In this document: positions 33,290 through 45,595 of the stretch, piece by piece
Position numbering within the stretch: position 1 is the first letter of the stretch
Layout of the letters: each line of letters opens with the position of its first letter
NCBI GenBank assembly: GCA_963680875.1
Contig: OY804580.1
Location: 97,431,353-97,495,352, forward strand
Length of the DNA stretch: 64,000 nt
Reading direction: 5' to 3'
From: Bathymodiolus brooksi
Taxonomy: Eukaryota; Mollusca; Bivalvia; Mytilida; Modiolidae
Translations under genes and position numbers: made by a program
The notes under the pieces: model-generated
The model's database searches: none
The model's input: only the letters and a program-made list of their open reading frames with translations
Told to the model about the DNA's origin: nothing

Positions 33290-33545
33290 TCTCTTTTAGT
33301 AAGAAGACCTTCCTCAAACCGCGGTCGGGTCAAACCAAAGACTATAAAATTTAATTTGTTGCTTCTCCGCTAAACACGCAGCATTGAGGAGATTAAGTAG
33401 CAAGAGCAAGGATTGGTTCACTTGGAATCACGATAATGTGTCTGAGTGCGGAGGAACGTGTCTTACTAAGCGTGTTGGTATAGTTCCAAGCGGACATCAT
33501 TCTCATTTGATCGAAGGTAACTTGTTCTCGCCATGATATAACTGA
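33290..33545 (+). mobile_element. second SINE family, copy
   Basis: ggtcgggtcaaaccaaagac, gttgcttctccgctaaacac, caaggattggttcacttgga, aagcgtgttggtatagttcc and ttgttctcgccatgatataa. The head is decayed and the tail is cut short. Confidence 0.7.
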
Positions 33546-33579
33546 AAATTCATTGCACATATGGAAGTATGACTGTTTG

Positions 33580-33750
33580 GAAATATTAATGAATTGAAAA
33601 CAAAAATACCACGTTTTAGGAACAGTTCCGAAATCCATTAGTAAAATCTTAGGAAGAGGCAAAATTAATACCCCTAACAAATACATGATCGTTCATTTTC
33701 TGCCTTGGTACGGACACTTCAACAAAAAGTGACGGGGTTAAGCTAGTTGT
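33580..33750 (-). mobile_element. single-copy PLE 5' module with solitary 27-bp unit
   Basis: Minus strand: cttaaccccgtcactttttg, ttgaagtgtccgtaccaagg, gaacgatcatgtatttgtta, ggggtattaattttgcctct and ttcggaactgttcctaaaac, then gtggtatttttgttttcaat. This copy shows all segments in natural order without amplification and identifies the origin of the 62-, 33-, 22- and 27-bp arrays. Confidence 0.8.
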
Positions 33751-34109
33751 AATCGTCCAAACCTCTCCTCTAAGTCAAATGATGCTGTCGTGCTAGTGTT
33801 TTCCACATGTGAGTAAAATGCCAACCCTCACATAGGATATAACCGGGTGAACAGCGTTGTTATTTAAAAGGACGAAATAATCTTGAACATTATACACATA
33901 GGCGAATCCAGGGGGTATCTTCGGTATCCTTTGATTTTTCTTAAAGCAAATTGCTTTGAAATCCGATTTTGTTTTCGTGAAAAAAAGAAAAAAAAAACCA
34001 ACCCCCTTATTAAATGTCTGACTCCACCTCTGATACATAACATATTTAATCTTCGTGACAGAAGTTGTCATATGTATAAAATTAATTATAATAATTTGTA
34101 AATATTAAT
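33751..34109. other. unannotated DNA
   Basis: No supported feature. Confidence 0.35.
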
Positions 34110-34310
34110 ATGCAGTGTCTCCTGGTGTTGCTCCCTTACAGTTGTCGATATAGCTTTGTGTTGTCTACAGGGCCGCCAAGAAAATTTTTGGGCCCCAGGG
34201 CAAAAGGAAACTTGCCCCCCTCCTCCAAATCTCCAAATAATGATACTCAAACTAAATCCACCACGGTGTGTCATAAGCAAGGAATCAGTACAACAAAAAT
34301 GAATTGATGA
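34110..34310. other. possible fragment of an unidentified dispersed element
   Basis: A GC-richer block (agggccgccaagaaaatttt, then gggccccagggcaaaagg) stands out from its surroundings. Overlapping frames on both strands are present. I cannot assign it, and I do not see a second copy in this window. Confidence 0.25.
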
Positions 34311-35704
34311 ATGGTGATTTAGAAAACAGCTTTCTACTTGTTTAATTGTCTGAACCCTTAATTATAATGATCTGGTACATTTATTAATAGTTGTATTTTT
34401 ATAAACAAAAACAATAGTCAAATTATTTTATCGACAACCAAATATAAAACACATATTCACTAATTTAATTTTATTTGTCTATAGCAAATCACTTAGGCCT
34501 ACACATTTTAGAGCCCTTATATAAAAAACCCTCTACCTGCAACCCTCGATCTGCCAGTGTCAATGGTTGTTGTTAGGGGAGCCCAAGCAGTCGGGCTTGG
34601 CCCTCATTTGAGTCATTTAATACACATTTACAAGTCGAAAACCACTAAATATATGGTTCAGTGCCCCATACACCGTAACAGAAAAGTTGTTATGCATCAT
34701 CAAGGGCTCTATGAAAGTCATTAGTGGGCTCCTTCCTGAAACCTGGGGCTTCTTCCGTATGAAGAATTTCATATCCACTACACAAAATTGTCATTCACAT
34801 ATTCACGAAAGCACACATTTTATTTTGTTTGCCTTGCTCAAGGTACACCCTCGTTTTTTTCCTCGTTTGGCTTGTGGGACACTCTCAGTGGGCTTGCTTG
34901 TCTGATGCAATATTTGGGGTTTTGCCTTGTTTATAATTTCAAGCATTTTGTCCCGTCTGCTGGGTACAATCACTCTACTAGATGTGCAGAACGATTCAAA
35001 CACACAGCCCTGTCTATGGTTAGGACGTACATTTATATACGAGTATCTGGCATTTGGGGAATGACACTGTCCGTTACTGTAAAAGGAAGCTTGCCTCCTT
35101 TAGTGAACAACAATGTGCCTAGAGAGCCTAATTGGAAGTCAATTTGTTCCCATTATATCAATTATCTCCCTTTAAAAATGACATTTATTTTATGTTAATT
35201 GAGTAGTTGTGTTTAAACATATTTATTTGTCATAAACAAGACAAACGGATGAAGCATACATTATACAATTTGGTTACCGTCTTCGTTATTTACATGATAT
35301 ACAGACATTGCCTTATACTGATATAAACTACTTTAAAACAATATAACAATTGGTGACAGAGATAAAACAGACATGTACACTTCAGCGAAATCAATATATT
35401 TCGAGTACACCTTTTGAGTAGAGAATCAATAAAACTGTAGTACTGCTGTGACTATATAGACTGTGGATTGATTGCAAACAAGAAAAGAGGAAGGCGGTGG
35501 ATAAGCCTGGGATATTTTACATTGCAAAGGTGCTACAAACCAGGACTCATAACGCGCATTCCTCTTGCACGGTGTGTTCATTTATATATTGCTCAGAACA
35601 AGAAGTGACCCCCTTTCCGTCTGAAGGTCTATGCCCCGCAGCAGAATAAAATAATTAATAAAAACAATAAAACAAATATGGAGCAGCCATTATTGTTTCC
35701 CTAT
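34311..35704. other. unannotated DNA with an unassigned frame
   Basis: About 1.4 kb. A 136-codon plus-strand frame (34788-35198) and an overlapping 72-codon frame (34687-34905) have no recognised motif. 34570-34620 is slightly GC-richer. Nothing is firmly supported. Confidence 0.25.
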
Positions 35705-35900
35705 ACATCGGAATCAGGATGATGTGTCCAAGTGTCATGTCTACTTAGGGACTGTTGGTTCAGTGTGTTGTTACCAACATAGCTAGCTCAGTGTGTTGGT
35801 CTAATACCAAGCAGACATAATCATCATCTCTGTAAAAAGAAGCTTGCTCCAGCAAAACTGCTTGTTTGGACATTAACCAATAATAACTCACTCATTCATT
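35705..35900 (+). mobile_element. second SINE family, body fragment
   Basis: atcggaatcaggatgatgtg, gtgtcatgtctacttaggga, ctgttggttcagtgtgttg, ttggtctaataccaagcaga and ttaaccaataataactcact. An insertion or duplication (tgttaccaacatagctagctca) interrupts it. Confidence 0.65.
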
Positions 35901-37410
35901 AAATGTGAAATAATGAGGATAATAATTTGTAAGATTGCTTCATTCTGGTAGTATGTGTTCTTGTTGATCACCCCGTAATTGAGAAATTTAATTATATGCG
36001 CATACATACACACAAGGAAGTCGACATGGTGCCCAGGTGTAAATAGCAGTGTTCAACTGCAGGCTAGGGGGTGTTTCCAACTCATTTTTGGGTATGAGTA
36101 TTGCTTATTATTGAAGACTCTACTGTTCAACAGTAATACAATCGCTGTTCATTTACTTTACTTTAATTTGTGTCAAAGTGTAATATTGGATAGTCTCCCA
36201 TGTTCATTTACGTCCACTCTTTGCTAATAGTTTAAACAATGCGACTCTGAAATACTAAAAGATTTATAAAGTTTGGTATCCAACCCCGTAATAATAGGTG
36301 TGATAAAATGCCACCCAGGTTTAAATTTGTAAGGATGGAAGAAAAATCATACATGCTTGATATAAAGAATTGTTTAAACCCCAGGATACCCGTCAGTTGA
36401 TATCTAATCGGAATCAAAAGTAAATCTAACAAATGTTGTAATCATTTTGAAGAAAAAAGTCAATTTATGCATTTTTAAAAGAAAAAATTTGACAGCACAA
36501 TAATAGAAATGGTAGTAGAATGAAATTCTATAAATAATGAAAAAGATATTACCCACAATGCAATAGCTTCCGCTATCATAGCAAAATCTTGTATGAGCCT
36601 AATGCGAGTGTAATATACTTTAGAATGCACAGATGTAGGCCGTAGAAGTCAATAGAAACTAAAAACAATCTTAATTAAAAATCGCTGATGCCAAACATAT
36701 TTTGGACACAGACGCAATAAAGCATACATCTTACAAGCGAAATCGCCTATTGTTATGTGAAGTCCTTTAATTTGAAATCATTGATAAGAAAACGAGTTGT
36801 CTCGGGAGATAGACATTGATGGCCTATAGATTGTCTTTTCCAGGTTCATCATTCTGTAGAGTAAAGCGAATGTGACGTTAATACGACATGTTATTAACTA
36901 GCAGTAATAAACTGCCGCTTACGACATCGATCACTTCGCGCCAACGACGTCTTTTGATGAATAAAACAACAAGTGTGATTGGTGCATTATTTTCTATACT
37001 AAAACAAGAATAAATATATTTAGTTGTTTGTTATTTATAGTGTTATCACGTTATCAGATAATTAATTTTATTTGAATAATTAAACCATTTCATAATATTA
37101 ACAAATTTATTATTGTAACTGTTCAAGATAATCTGATATGAAACTGAAATTACAAATATTAAACCATGTAATAATTAATTATTTCGCTTCCTTATATTTA
37201 TTCCCTTATTTCAATTATATATAGATACTATTTCAAGCATTTTTCGTGCATAATTTATTGTTCTCCTTTATGAAAATATCGGAAGAAAAAATTAAAGTGA
37301 TAATGAGTACATCGAATAAGTACCATAAAAATGTATGACCTAATGCGAAAAAAAATAGTCCGCAAAACAAGACACGAACAACTAAAGCTAAGCTAATACG
37401 AAACATTTAT
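35901..37410. other. unannotated AT-rich DNA
   Basis: About 1.5 kb. Frames of 82 (35979-36227) and 66 codons (36232-36432) are unrecognised. No repeat recognised. Confidence 0.35.
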
Positions 37411-37441
37411 CACTTAACGTTAAACAACAATCAATCAATCA
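37411..37441 (+). mobile_element. SINE tail scrap
   Basis: cacttaacgttaaacaacaa followed by tcaatcaatca, the terminal bases of a SINE tail with the start of a TCAA run. Confidence 0.45.
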
Positions 37442-37856
37442 TATGGTTGGCATGTCGATATCTCGAAACTAAGTCAAATCCAGTTTGGATTATTTTGGAA
37501 CAACATCTTAAAGTTATTTAAACACAAAATTACCCACCCAACGCCCACATTCTATTTTATGAAGTATTCTAAAAAGAACAACTCATTCAAACACGATCCT
37601 ATCAAACTATGCGATTCCTCAAATGGTAATAAGTAGGCATGCATAACATTTTAATCATTTTAATCATTTTAATGAGGATGACGAATTAAAAATAGTGTAT
37701 TTGTTTTGTTAGTACCGTCAAATCGCGTTATATCAAAGTCGAATAGACCGAGAGTTTTTCTTCGAAATATACAACTATTCGAGTCATCCTATGTCAATTA
37801 AGCTGTAACTTATTCCGAATTGACCAAATGCTAAATTCGAGTTGTCCAATGATACA

Positions 37857-38248
37857 ATTACTTGAGTTAGAGTTGTGTTCGTTTTTGAGGTTTATCAATA
37901 TAATTTTATTAAAAGACCGCGAAAGGAGGGAATGATGGCTGACACTATATTCTCCGAATGAGAATATAAGACAATGCATGGGAAACTTGATTATTTGAGT
38001 TCGAGTTGTGTTCGTTTCTGAGATATGTTAATATAATTTTATTAAATGACAAAGAAAAGAGGGAATGATGCCTGACACTATATTCTCCGAATGAAAATAT
38101 AAGACCAGGGGAAACTTGATTATTTGAGTTCCAGTTGTGTTCGTTTCTGATGTGTATCAATGCAATTTTATTAAAGGACCAAGAAAAGAGAGAATGATGG
38201 CTAACACTATTTCCCACGAATGAGAACATAAGACCTGGGGAAACTTGA
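37857..38248 (+). repeat. 130-bp tandem triplicate
   Basis: Three diverged units (starting near 37857, 37988, 38117) sharing gagttgtgttcgtttctgag, caatataattttattaaa, gaatgatggctgacactata and ttctccgaatgagaatataa. Lengths are 129-131 bp. The 94-codon minus frame is a consequence of the repeat. Confidence 0.9.
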
Positions 38249-38867
38249 TAGCTGTGGAAAACAACTGATTTTTTTGTTAATACTCCTGGATACGACGTTT
38301 ACTCGGGAACTTTATCTTGATGAATGTGTCCTGTAAAAGTTAATCCAAAAACAATAGCTCTGATCATCAAGTTCTAGAAAAAACCCGACATTTTCTGTGA
38401 AAAATCAATGAAAATGAATACCGCGTTTAATATCGTGATTCCAACTAAAGCCACAGATCAAATGTTCCTCGTGGAAGATAATCAAACGCCACGAGGACTT
38501 ATCTTTTTTCGCCTGGTCTCATCAAAAAGAATTTCATTTTTCAGTTATCTATTAATCTCACCGTATGCATGCATGCATGCAGATTAAGTTGTAATTAAAG
38601 TATTATTTCTCATTGTAGATTTAGAGGGCTCATGATTCGGATGATATGATTAACAGAAAAGCTATTGTTCTCTGCTTATTTCTTTATCACTGCTGTCATC
38701 AGTAACTTTTGTCGTTTCAATGCTGAAGAGTCCGGTATTTTGATACGAATGAAAGTGATGCTATTTGGTAATGTAATATTAACAACTTACATTTTATCTT
38801 TAACGCTCCTGCTACAGGAAAGTCGTTCAATGTGAAAAAAAAGGATTTTATTTGAGAGTTATAGAAA
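38249..38867. other. unannotated DNA
   Basis: No supported feature. A short (TGCA)n run occurs near 38566-38580. Confidence 0.4.
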
Positions 38868-39190
38868 TAGAAACGCACGACGCGTTTCTGAAATAACCTT
38901 CATCAGGTTAGCCCAATATCGAAAGATTGGAAAGCCAAATAATTTAAAGTTTTTGGAGCAATAAAACCAAAGGGTCTAAACAGATTCAGGTTTTTGCGTA
39001 AGAGGGTGTGTGAAATATATTCGGAGGGTCTTGTGGACCGTATAACTCCTAGCGGGTACATGGTATAGAGATATAGCAGGGGACCAGCCATGTAAGAACA
39101 GCTTGAAGATACCAAAGGGGTAATCAGAATCCGTAAATCAAAGAAGAACAGACAACACAATGGCCAAAAGAAAAGGACAAACAACTTATT
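38868..39190 (-). mobile_element. PLE terminal repeat with hammerhead, plus tail fragment
   Basis: Minus strand: tail piece (tttggccattgtgttgtctg, then gattaccccttt) followed by terminal repeat with gtaccgctaggagt-like sequence (39045-39060), ggtttttgcgtaagag, ccctttggttttattgctcc, ttatttggctttccaatctt and the hammerhead-like motif at 38876-38913 (CTGATGA at 38906-38900, GAAAC and GCGTC intact). The stem I partner is partly lost. The 93-codon frame spans these modules. Confidence 0.7.
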
Positions 39191-39854
39191 TGTATTCTAA
39201 ATAAGCTAATCGGACAAATAATCGTCTCAAAATTATTGTTCCAAACTGCTCCAAAATATTTTCGAATTACTTCCATGACTGACTGACAGAAAAATACAGT
39301 TGTTTAGCGAAAAGTACATTACAGTTATCTAACGTTATAGAAATACATGTCAGAAAAGTGAGAAAATTATCATGATCATCGGAAAGTTGAACGCTCATAT
39401 CGTCGATTGTAATCTGTTCGACAGGATAGGGCTAAAATGTTATCAAAATTTCCAACTGTAAGCGAACAGCTTTAAGACACTTATTGATTCTATAAAACGT
39501 CCAGGAGAAACAATTCGATTTAGAAGTGCAATATCTTCCATGTTAATGTCACGGTGCATAGATTTGTAGGACTATCTGGTTATATGATCTTGTAAAGATT
39601 GTTATGATGGATATATATATATACAGTTTTTGCGTTGTAACTAAATATGAAGATATTATAGACAAAAATGTTAAACATGATAAAAAATTGCAGATATGCA
39701 AGGAATAATCAATATCGGTGGTTGTCATTGACGAGTGCGGCTTAGAACATGATTGGGTTCCTTATGAAATATTATTTTCTTAAATAAACATGTCAACCAT
39801 GTATACATGACGATATACTTGAAAATATTTTCAGAGTCTGTGTCAAGATCACAT
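39191..39854. other. unannotated DNA
   Basis: No supported feature. Confidence 0.4.
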
Positions 39855-40158
39855 TCAACAATATTTCATTTATGTTATGGTGGTCAGTTTTATAGGTTAG
39901 GGTTAGAGTTATGATTGTTAACGCCCCTTTCAACAATATTTCAGTTATATCATGGCGGTCAGTTTTATTGGTGAGAGAGAAACGTGAGTACCAGATGAAA
40001 ACTTCGAACCTACCTCAACACACTGACATAAAGTTGCATTGTATTATTCTAGCTACAGCACAGGCGTGAATCGAACATATAATTTTAGTGGTGCTAGACA
40101 CTGATTACAAATGTAGATGTAAATCCAACTACTATGCGATCGCGTCAACGACAAGAAT
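39855..40158 (-). mobile_element. V-SINE with a duplicated tail
   Basis: 39857-39895 (acaatatttcatttatgtta, then tggtggtcagttttat) and 39940-39970 (caacaatatttcagttatat, then catggcggtcagtttta) are two successive tails. The body and head follow at 39970-40158 with a changed body (ctacagcacaggcgtgaatc). Either a tail duplication or a second insertion into the first tail. Confidence 0.7.
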
Positions 40159-40780
40159 CGTTTTTCACAGAATTGTGTGTTAGATTTACCTTCGTAAACT
40201 TAAGATTCATTTTACATTTTGATTGTCATCATTTGGTAGAATATTAAAATAATAAAGAACAACAGATTTATTACAAACTGCCAAAAATTATAACAATTTC
40301 TTTGTTTTTTGTTTCTGTTTGTTTGTTTTTTGCTTTGTTTTGTTTTTCGTTTCACAAAATTTTTCTTTTTATAATGATACAATATTGGAATCAACAGTTT
40401 TCTTCGATTAATGGGAGATAACTGTAACAACAAACAACTGTTTGTATTTCGGATCATAGAGTGTCCAATTTTGCCAATGTCTCTGGATTTTTCATACTTG
40501 ACTACCTCATCGATTTTTTCTAACGTTTATGTGAAGGAAGTTGCAGGCTTTTTTTTTTTTTTCTTTATATTGTATTAATTTTTACGTTGGAAACGACAAT
40601 TTCACTTGGAGCTTCGATGTCGCCATTTCTAGCTTACACTTGATTCTCTTTCTGTTTTATATACACTATGAAATGTGGCGAAGTGGATTTTGACAAGTTT
40701 GTCACAAATTTGTTGTGGTACTTTTTGTTTTAATTTTATTCATATAGTAATAACAACAATAATAATAATAACAATATTAA
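40159..40780. other. unannotated DNA with simple-sequence runs
   Basis: Poly-T rich stretches (40300-40375 and 40550-40563) and an (AAT/AAC)n stretch at 40748-40772. No gene. Confidence 0.45.
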
Positions 40781-42260
40781 ATGCATTTCGGAGCATCCGT
40801 ACTAATACAGGAAAGTGACCAGACATGTATGTGTGTATTAGGAGTATCGACCCAGCCATGTATGTGTGTATTCGGAGTAACGACCCAGCCATGTATGTGT
40901 GTATTAGGAGTATCGACCCAGCCATGTATGTGTGTATTAGGAGTATCGACCCAGCCATGTATGTGTGTATTAGGAGTATCGACCCAGCCATGTATGTGTG
41001 TATTAGGAGTATCGACCCAGCGATGTATGTGTGTATTAGGAGTATCGACCCAGCGATGTATGTGTGTATTAGGAGTATCGACCCAGCCATGTATGTGTGT
41101 ATTAGGAGTATCGACCCAGCCATGTATGTGTGTATTAGGAGTATCGACCCAGCCATGTATGTGTGTATTAGGAGTATCGACCCAGCGATGTATGTGTGTA
41201 TTAGGAGTATCGAACCAGCCATATATGTGTGTATTAGGAGTATCGACCCAGCCATGTATGTGTGTATTAGGAGTATCGACCCAGCCATGCATGTGTGTAT
41301 TAGGAGTATCGACCCAGCCATGTATGTGTGTATTAGGAGTATCGACCCAGCCATGCATGTGTGTATTAGGAGTATCGACCCAGCCATGTATTTGTGTATT
41401 AGGAGTATCGACCCAGCCATGTATGTGTGTATTAGGAGTATCGACCCAGCCATGTATGTGTGTATTAGGAGTATCGATCCAGCCATGTATGTGTGTATTA
41501 GGAGTATCGACCCAGCCATGTATGTGTGTATTAGGAGTATCGACCCAGCCATGTATGTGTGTATTAGGAGTATCGACTCAGCCATTTATGTGTGTATTAG
41601 GAGTATCGACTCAGCCATGTATGTGTGTATTAGAAGTATCGACCCAGCCATGTATGTGTGTATTAGGAGTATCGACCCAGCCATGTATGTGTGTATTAGG
41701 AGTATCGACCCAGCCATGTATGTGTGTATTAGGAGTATCGACCCAGCCATGCATGTGTGTATTAGGAGTATCGACCCAGCCATGCATGTGTGTATTAGGA
41801 GTATCGACCCAGCCATGCATGTGTGTATTAGGAGTATCGACCCAGCCATGTATGTGTGTATTAGGAGTATCGACCCAGCCATGTATGTGTGTATTAGGAG
41901 TGACCAGCCATGTATGTGTGTATTAGGAGTATCGACCCAGCCATGTATGTGTGTATTAGGAGTATCGACCCAGCCATGTATGTGTGTATTAGGAGTATCG
42001 ACCCAGCCATGTATGTGTGTATTAGGAGTATCGACCCAGCCATGTATGTGTGTATTAGGAGTATCGACCCAGCCATGTATGTGTGTATTAGGAGTATCGA
42101 CCCAGCCATGTATGTGTGTATTAGGAGTATCGACCCAGCCATGTATGTGTGTATTAGGAGTATCGACCCAGCCATGTATGTGTGTATTAGGAGTATCGAC
42201 CCAGCCATGCATGTGTGTATTAGGAGTATCGACCCAGCCATGCATGTGTATATTAGGATG
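40781..42260 (+). repeat. 33-bp minisatellite, about 43 units, from the PLE 5' module
   Basis: 40790-40823 is unamplified module (catccgtactaatacaggaa, then agtgaccaga). From 40824 the 33-bp unit catgtatgtgtgtattagga followed by gtatcgacccagc repeats to about 42258. One unit near 41894-41909 has a 4-bp deletion (gagtgaccagcc), which shifts the frame. Since 33 bp is 11 codons, both strands show long stop-free frames (up to 503 codons, MYVCIRSIDPA-type). These are spurious. The single-copy form is at 15380-15420. Confidence 0.95.
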
Positions 42261-42269
42261 GGCGGTTAA

Positions 42270-42870
42270 GAACGAAACTTTACCACAAACAAGATTATTT
42301 CAATTTTCCAATCGTGAACTTTCCAGTCATATGTAGCAACATTCCAGCAGCACCTGCATATGGAGTATATATCTCTCAGTTGATACGATATTCTAGAGCC
42401 TGTGAGTCCTATCAGGATTTCCTTGATAGAGGATTGCTGCTAACAAGGAAGCTACTGAACCAAAGGTTCTTCTTAGTTAAGTTGAAGTCATCACTACGAA
42501 AGTTTTATGGTAGCCACCATGAATTGGTTGACTGTTATAGAATATATGTGTCACAAATGACCACCGATATGTTCCACTTGTCGTAAACACTTCCCGGTCC
42601 TTTCCTCGTTCATGACTTATCATCGGATTTATAACTAGATTAACACGACGGGTGTCACTAGTGGAGCAGAAACTATCTACCCTTCCGGAGCACCTGAGTT
42701 CACCCCCAATTTTTAGTAGGGTTCGTGTTACTCGATCCTTAGTTTTATATGTATGTTTTGTAGATCGTTGTTTGTCTGTTTGTACTTTTCTTTTGGCCAT
42801 TGTGTTGTCTGTTCTTCTTCGATATACGGGTTCTGATTACCCCTTTGGTATCTTCAAACTCTTGTAGATA
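42270..42870 (+). pseudogene. PLE reverse transcriptase C-terminal fragment and 3' tail
   Basis: 42300-42590 encodes the RT end (VICSNIPAAPAYGVYISQLI, then RYSRACESYQDFLDRG and SSLRKFYGSHHELV), an almost exact relative of the minus-strand copy at 53.4-53.6 kb. It is followed by a largely intact tail (42640-42870) with taacacgacgggtgtcacta and ttgtgttgtctgttcttctt. The catalytic YIDD part is absent. The 33-bp array lies immediately upstream in the same orientation, as expected if the array replaced the 5' region of a truncated PLE. Confidence 0.85.
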
Positions 42871-42872
42871 TC

Positions 42873-42990
42873 AAATTAAGTGCGCACAACTCGTTTCTGG
42901 AATAACTTTCATCAGGTACCCTCATAATAAAAAGACTGGAAAACCAAATAATTTAAGTCTTTTGAGCGAGTGGGTCTAAACATGATAATA
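42873..42990 (-). mobile_element. PLE terminal-repeat fragment with intact-core hammerhead
   Basis: Minus strand GGGTAC (42921-42916), CTGATGA (42915-42909), stem II region, GAAAC, GAGTT, GTGCGC (42887-42882). Core boxes are intact, the cleavage site reads GUU, and stem I pairs at five of six positions. It is in opposite orientation to the tail it abuts, so it is a separate insertion or an inverted rearrangement. Confidence 0.65.
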
Positions 42991-45437
42991 ACAGGCGAGC
43001 AAACCTATAACAGACAAATATGTAGCTAAAATAAACAGGTAATAACCCTGTTGAAAACAACGTTTGTTAAATGAACACGACTAAAATAACAAAATAATTG
43101 TCATAGCCTTCTAAAAAGATGCACGAATGGACTATGAAAACAATGATGAGTAAAAGCAACATGTGAAATAGGTTATTGTGGTGAGAGAAACCCGAGCACC
43201 CGATGAAAACTACCAACCTTCCTCAAAATACTGACACCACACAACGATACGAAATAACAAAGTGCAGTGTGTTTGTCAATATAAAATACTGTATGTGACA
43301 TCTCGCTGCTGCAGGTTACATAACTCATTGCACGGTTTATTCATTATAGATATTATCTACATCTAAAACGTCATTAAGCTCAAAAGTTTGTTTCTTTTTT
43401 TTAAATTGGACGCCGGTTTGTCTGTCAATAGCTTGTTAAATTCCGGTCCTACCATTACATGTGTTCCGCTACCTAATATTTCAGTTACGACCAATTAACA
43501 ATCTTCTACAAACTAATACAAAATTTAGAAGTTTCATAAGCCAGATAAAAGTACCTTCAAGTGATAAATCCAAAAACCGCCGTCATCATATGGGAAAGTC
43601 ATCTCACGGATGAAATTTTCATCAGCGGGAGAAAGTTTTACTGATATATTATTTTATAATTCAACAACACTTCATTACTACCGATCCATCTATAAACCAA
43701 CAATAAAGAACTAATTTCACGAGTTAATTTTCAAAGGACGTCCCAAAGAGCATTCCACATTATCATAATAGCTTTTAACGTTACGGTTTTTTTACAGAGT
43801 TTTGCTACTTTCCCATAGTATAACAAAATAAATGTAATTACCTTAATAACCTTTAATCATTTAAATAGTTTCCGATATGCAGCAAAAGCATGAAATTATA
43901 AAATAATGATTAAATGGCAGCATCTTTAAATATGCATCAAACTTTTATATCATTTTGTCGATTTCGAAGGGATCCCTTATTTTGCAGAATTTTCTGTGTT
44001 TATAGCGGTATACACGATAAATTAAATTAAAAGCTACCACGGAGATGTGTCGAAGTGGCTTACTATTGTTGGTTCAAATTTGCCGAATATTGCGGTTATC
44101 TGGACGAATTTTAACTATAAATTTACTATGAACAGACCATGTTCTTATCTATGTTCAAGATAAAGGGATTCGACTCTAGGACGACTATCTGAAGTGATCT
44201 GTGAGTAAAACACCTTGCCAATATTAAATACCATTCGATATATGATGGGCAACGATGTGTAGCAGGAAGTGTATATATATTTTCTTATAGTGGATGTGGT
44301 TGAGTGGTCTTGGGTCCTGGACATAAGTCTAAGCGATTGGTGCTGTAGTGTACCAAAGTAATGTGCTTGAACCGCGTCGAGAGAGCACCCCAAAAAAATT
44401 GTCTGCTCTAAAATATAATTCTAACACTGCTGTGTTAAATTTTCAGACGTATATAAATATATGGTATGAACCTAATATTTCAAGTAACTTTGAAATCCAG
44501 TTAGGGAGATACAGTGTATGGTTGTCACTTGCTTAGACGTTTGTATAATATACTTTACTTCAGTGACTTCGTCATCCTATACAATATATTAAAATTAATG
44601 AGTGAGATTGCTGTCAAATTAGAAAATAAATAAAATTACGAGTATGTACCATCAATACACGCTTAAGCACATGTCTTATATCTATCTTTAGATCTGCAGT
44701 ACGATACAAGGAAACAAATCGATTATGGAAGCTTTCTTCAATTTTCAACCAATCGAATATGTTGGCTCCAAACTGAGTTAGATTTGTTTATCATTTAAAA
44801 AAAAAAATATAGAATAGTGTTATTTATCATATTATCTAAGCTTGGTACAACCTTTATAACTGTTTGCATTGTGACGTCATCACTTTTTGCTGTCATATAT
44901 TATTGACAATGCCAAAAAACCGAGAATATTGGTTAACGTTTGAAGCACCCAATATATTATGATTAAACAGTAAATAAATCTGGACAACTTAGATACACAA
45001 AATGATAAATGACCATCAAAAACCCATTTTACATGGTGTCAGCACTTCATAATCGTATCACAATCACCACATCGACGGTAATTACCAAATAAAATTTTCA
45101 ACCAACCGTAGCAGTCCGTTTCATTTGCTGCGGGGTAGATGTGAATACATTTCCGCGGCCATAAATCAACATTTGAAACATATACCCATCATTATTGATG
45201 TCAATCGGTCATTTGTAAATAATATTTAATGGGTATATTGCTACATTTAATGGTACACCTTCACAGTAAGCATTCACTTTATCTTTCTTTCAAATTAAGT
45301 CGTTAGCTAATTACCATAAATTAAATTTTAAAGGTCAATGGAATGATTGACAAGGTGTTATTTTGATCTACATTACATTGTCCGAGTGCATTTATTTGGT
45401 CAAGGTGAATCTATAGATGCATTGGGAAAATGTGGGA
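42991..45437. other. unannotated DNA with one SINE scrap
   Basis: 43175-43235 (gtggtgagagaaacccgagc, then acccgatgaaaactaccaac) is a decayed V-SINE central domain on minus. The remaining 2.3 kb is AT-rich with no supported gene. Frames of 62-82 codons around 44145-44536 are unrecognised. Confidence 0.4.
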
Positions 45438-45595
45438 TCAATTACGAAAAGAAAGTTTCAACAGTGATGGTCAACAATTCCACCAATATCAACAAAAGGA
45501 AGAATCACCTCTCACCTAAAGAAAGTTTAAACAGTGATGGTCAACAATTCCACCAATATCAACAAAACGATCAATCACCTTCACTCACTGAACAC
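45438..45595 (+). repeat. tandem duplicate, about 76 bp
   Basis: Two units each with aaagaaagttt, aacagtgatggtcaacaatt and ccaccaatatcaacaaaa. A third relative is at 21828-21865. The 118-codon frame 45347-45703 spans both units. Its product is not recognised, and I cannot tell whether the frame is meaningful. Confidence 0.75.

Noticed and set aside
40825..42336. 503-codon plus-strand frame with MYVCIRSIDPA repeats
   Set aside because: It results from the 33-bp period. The opposite strand and other frames are also open, and a 4-bp deletion shifts the motif midway.
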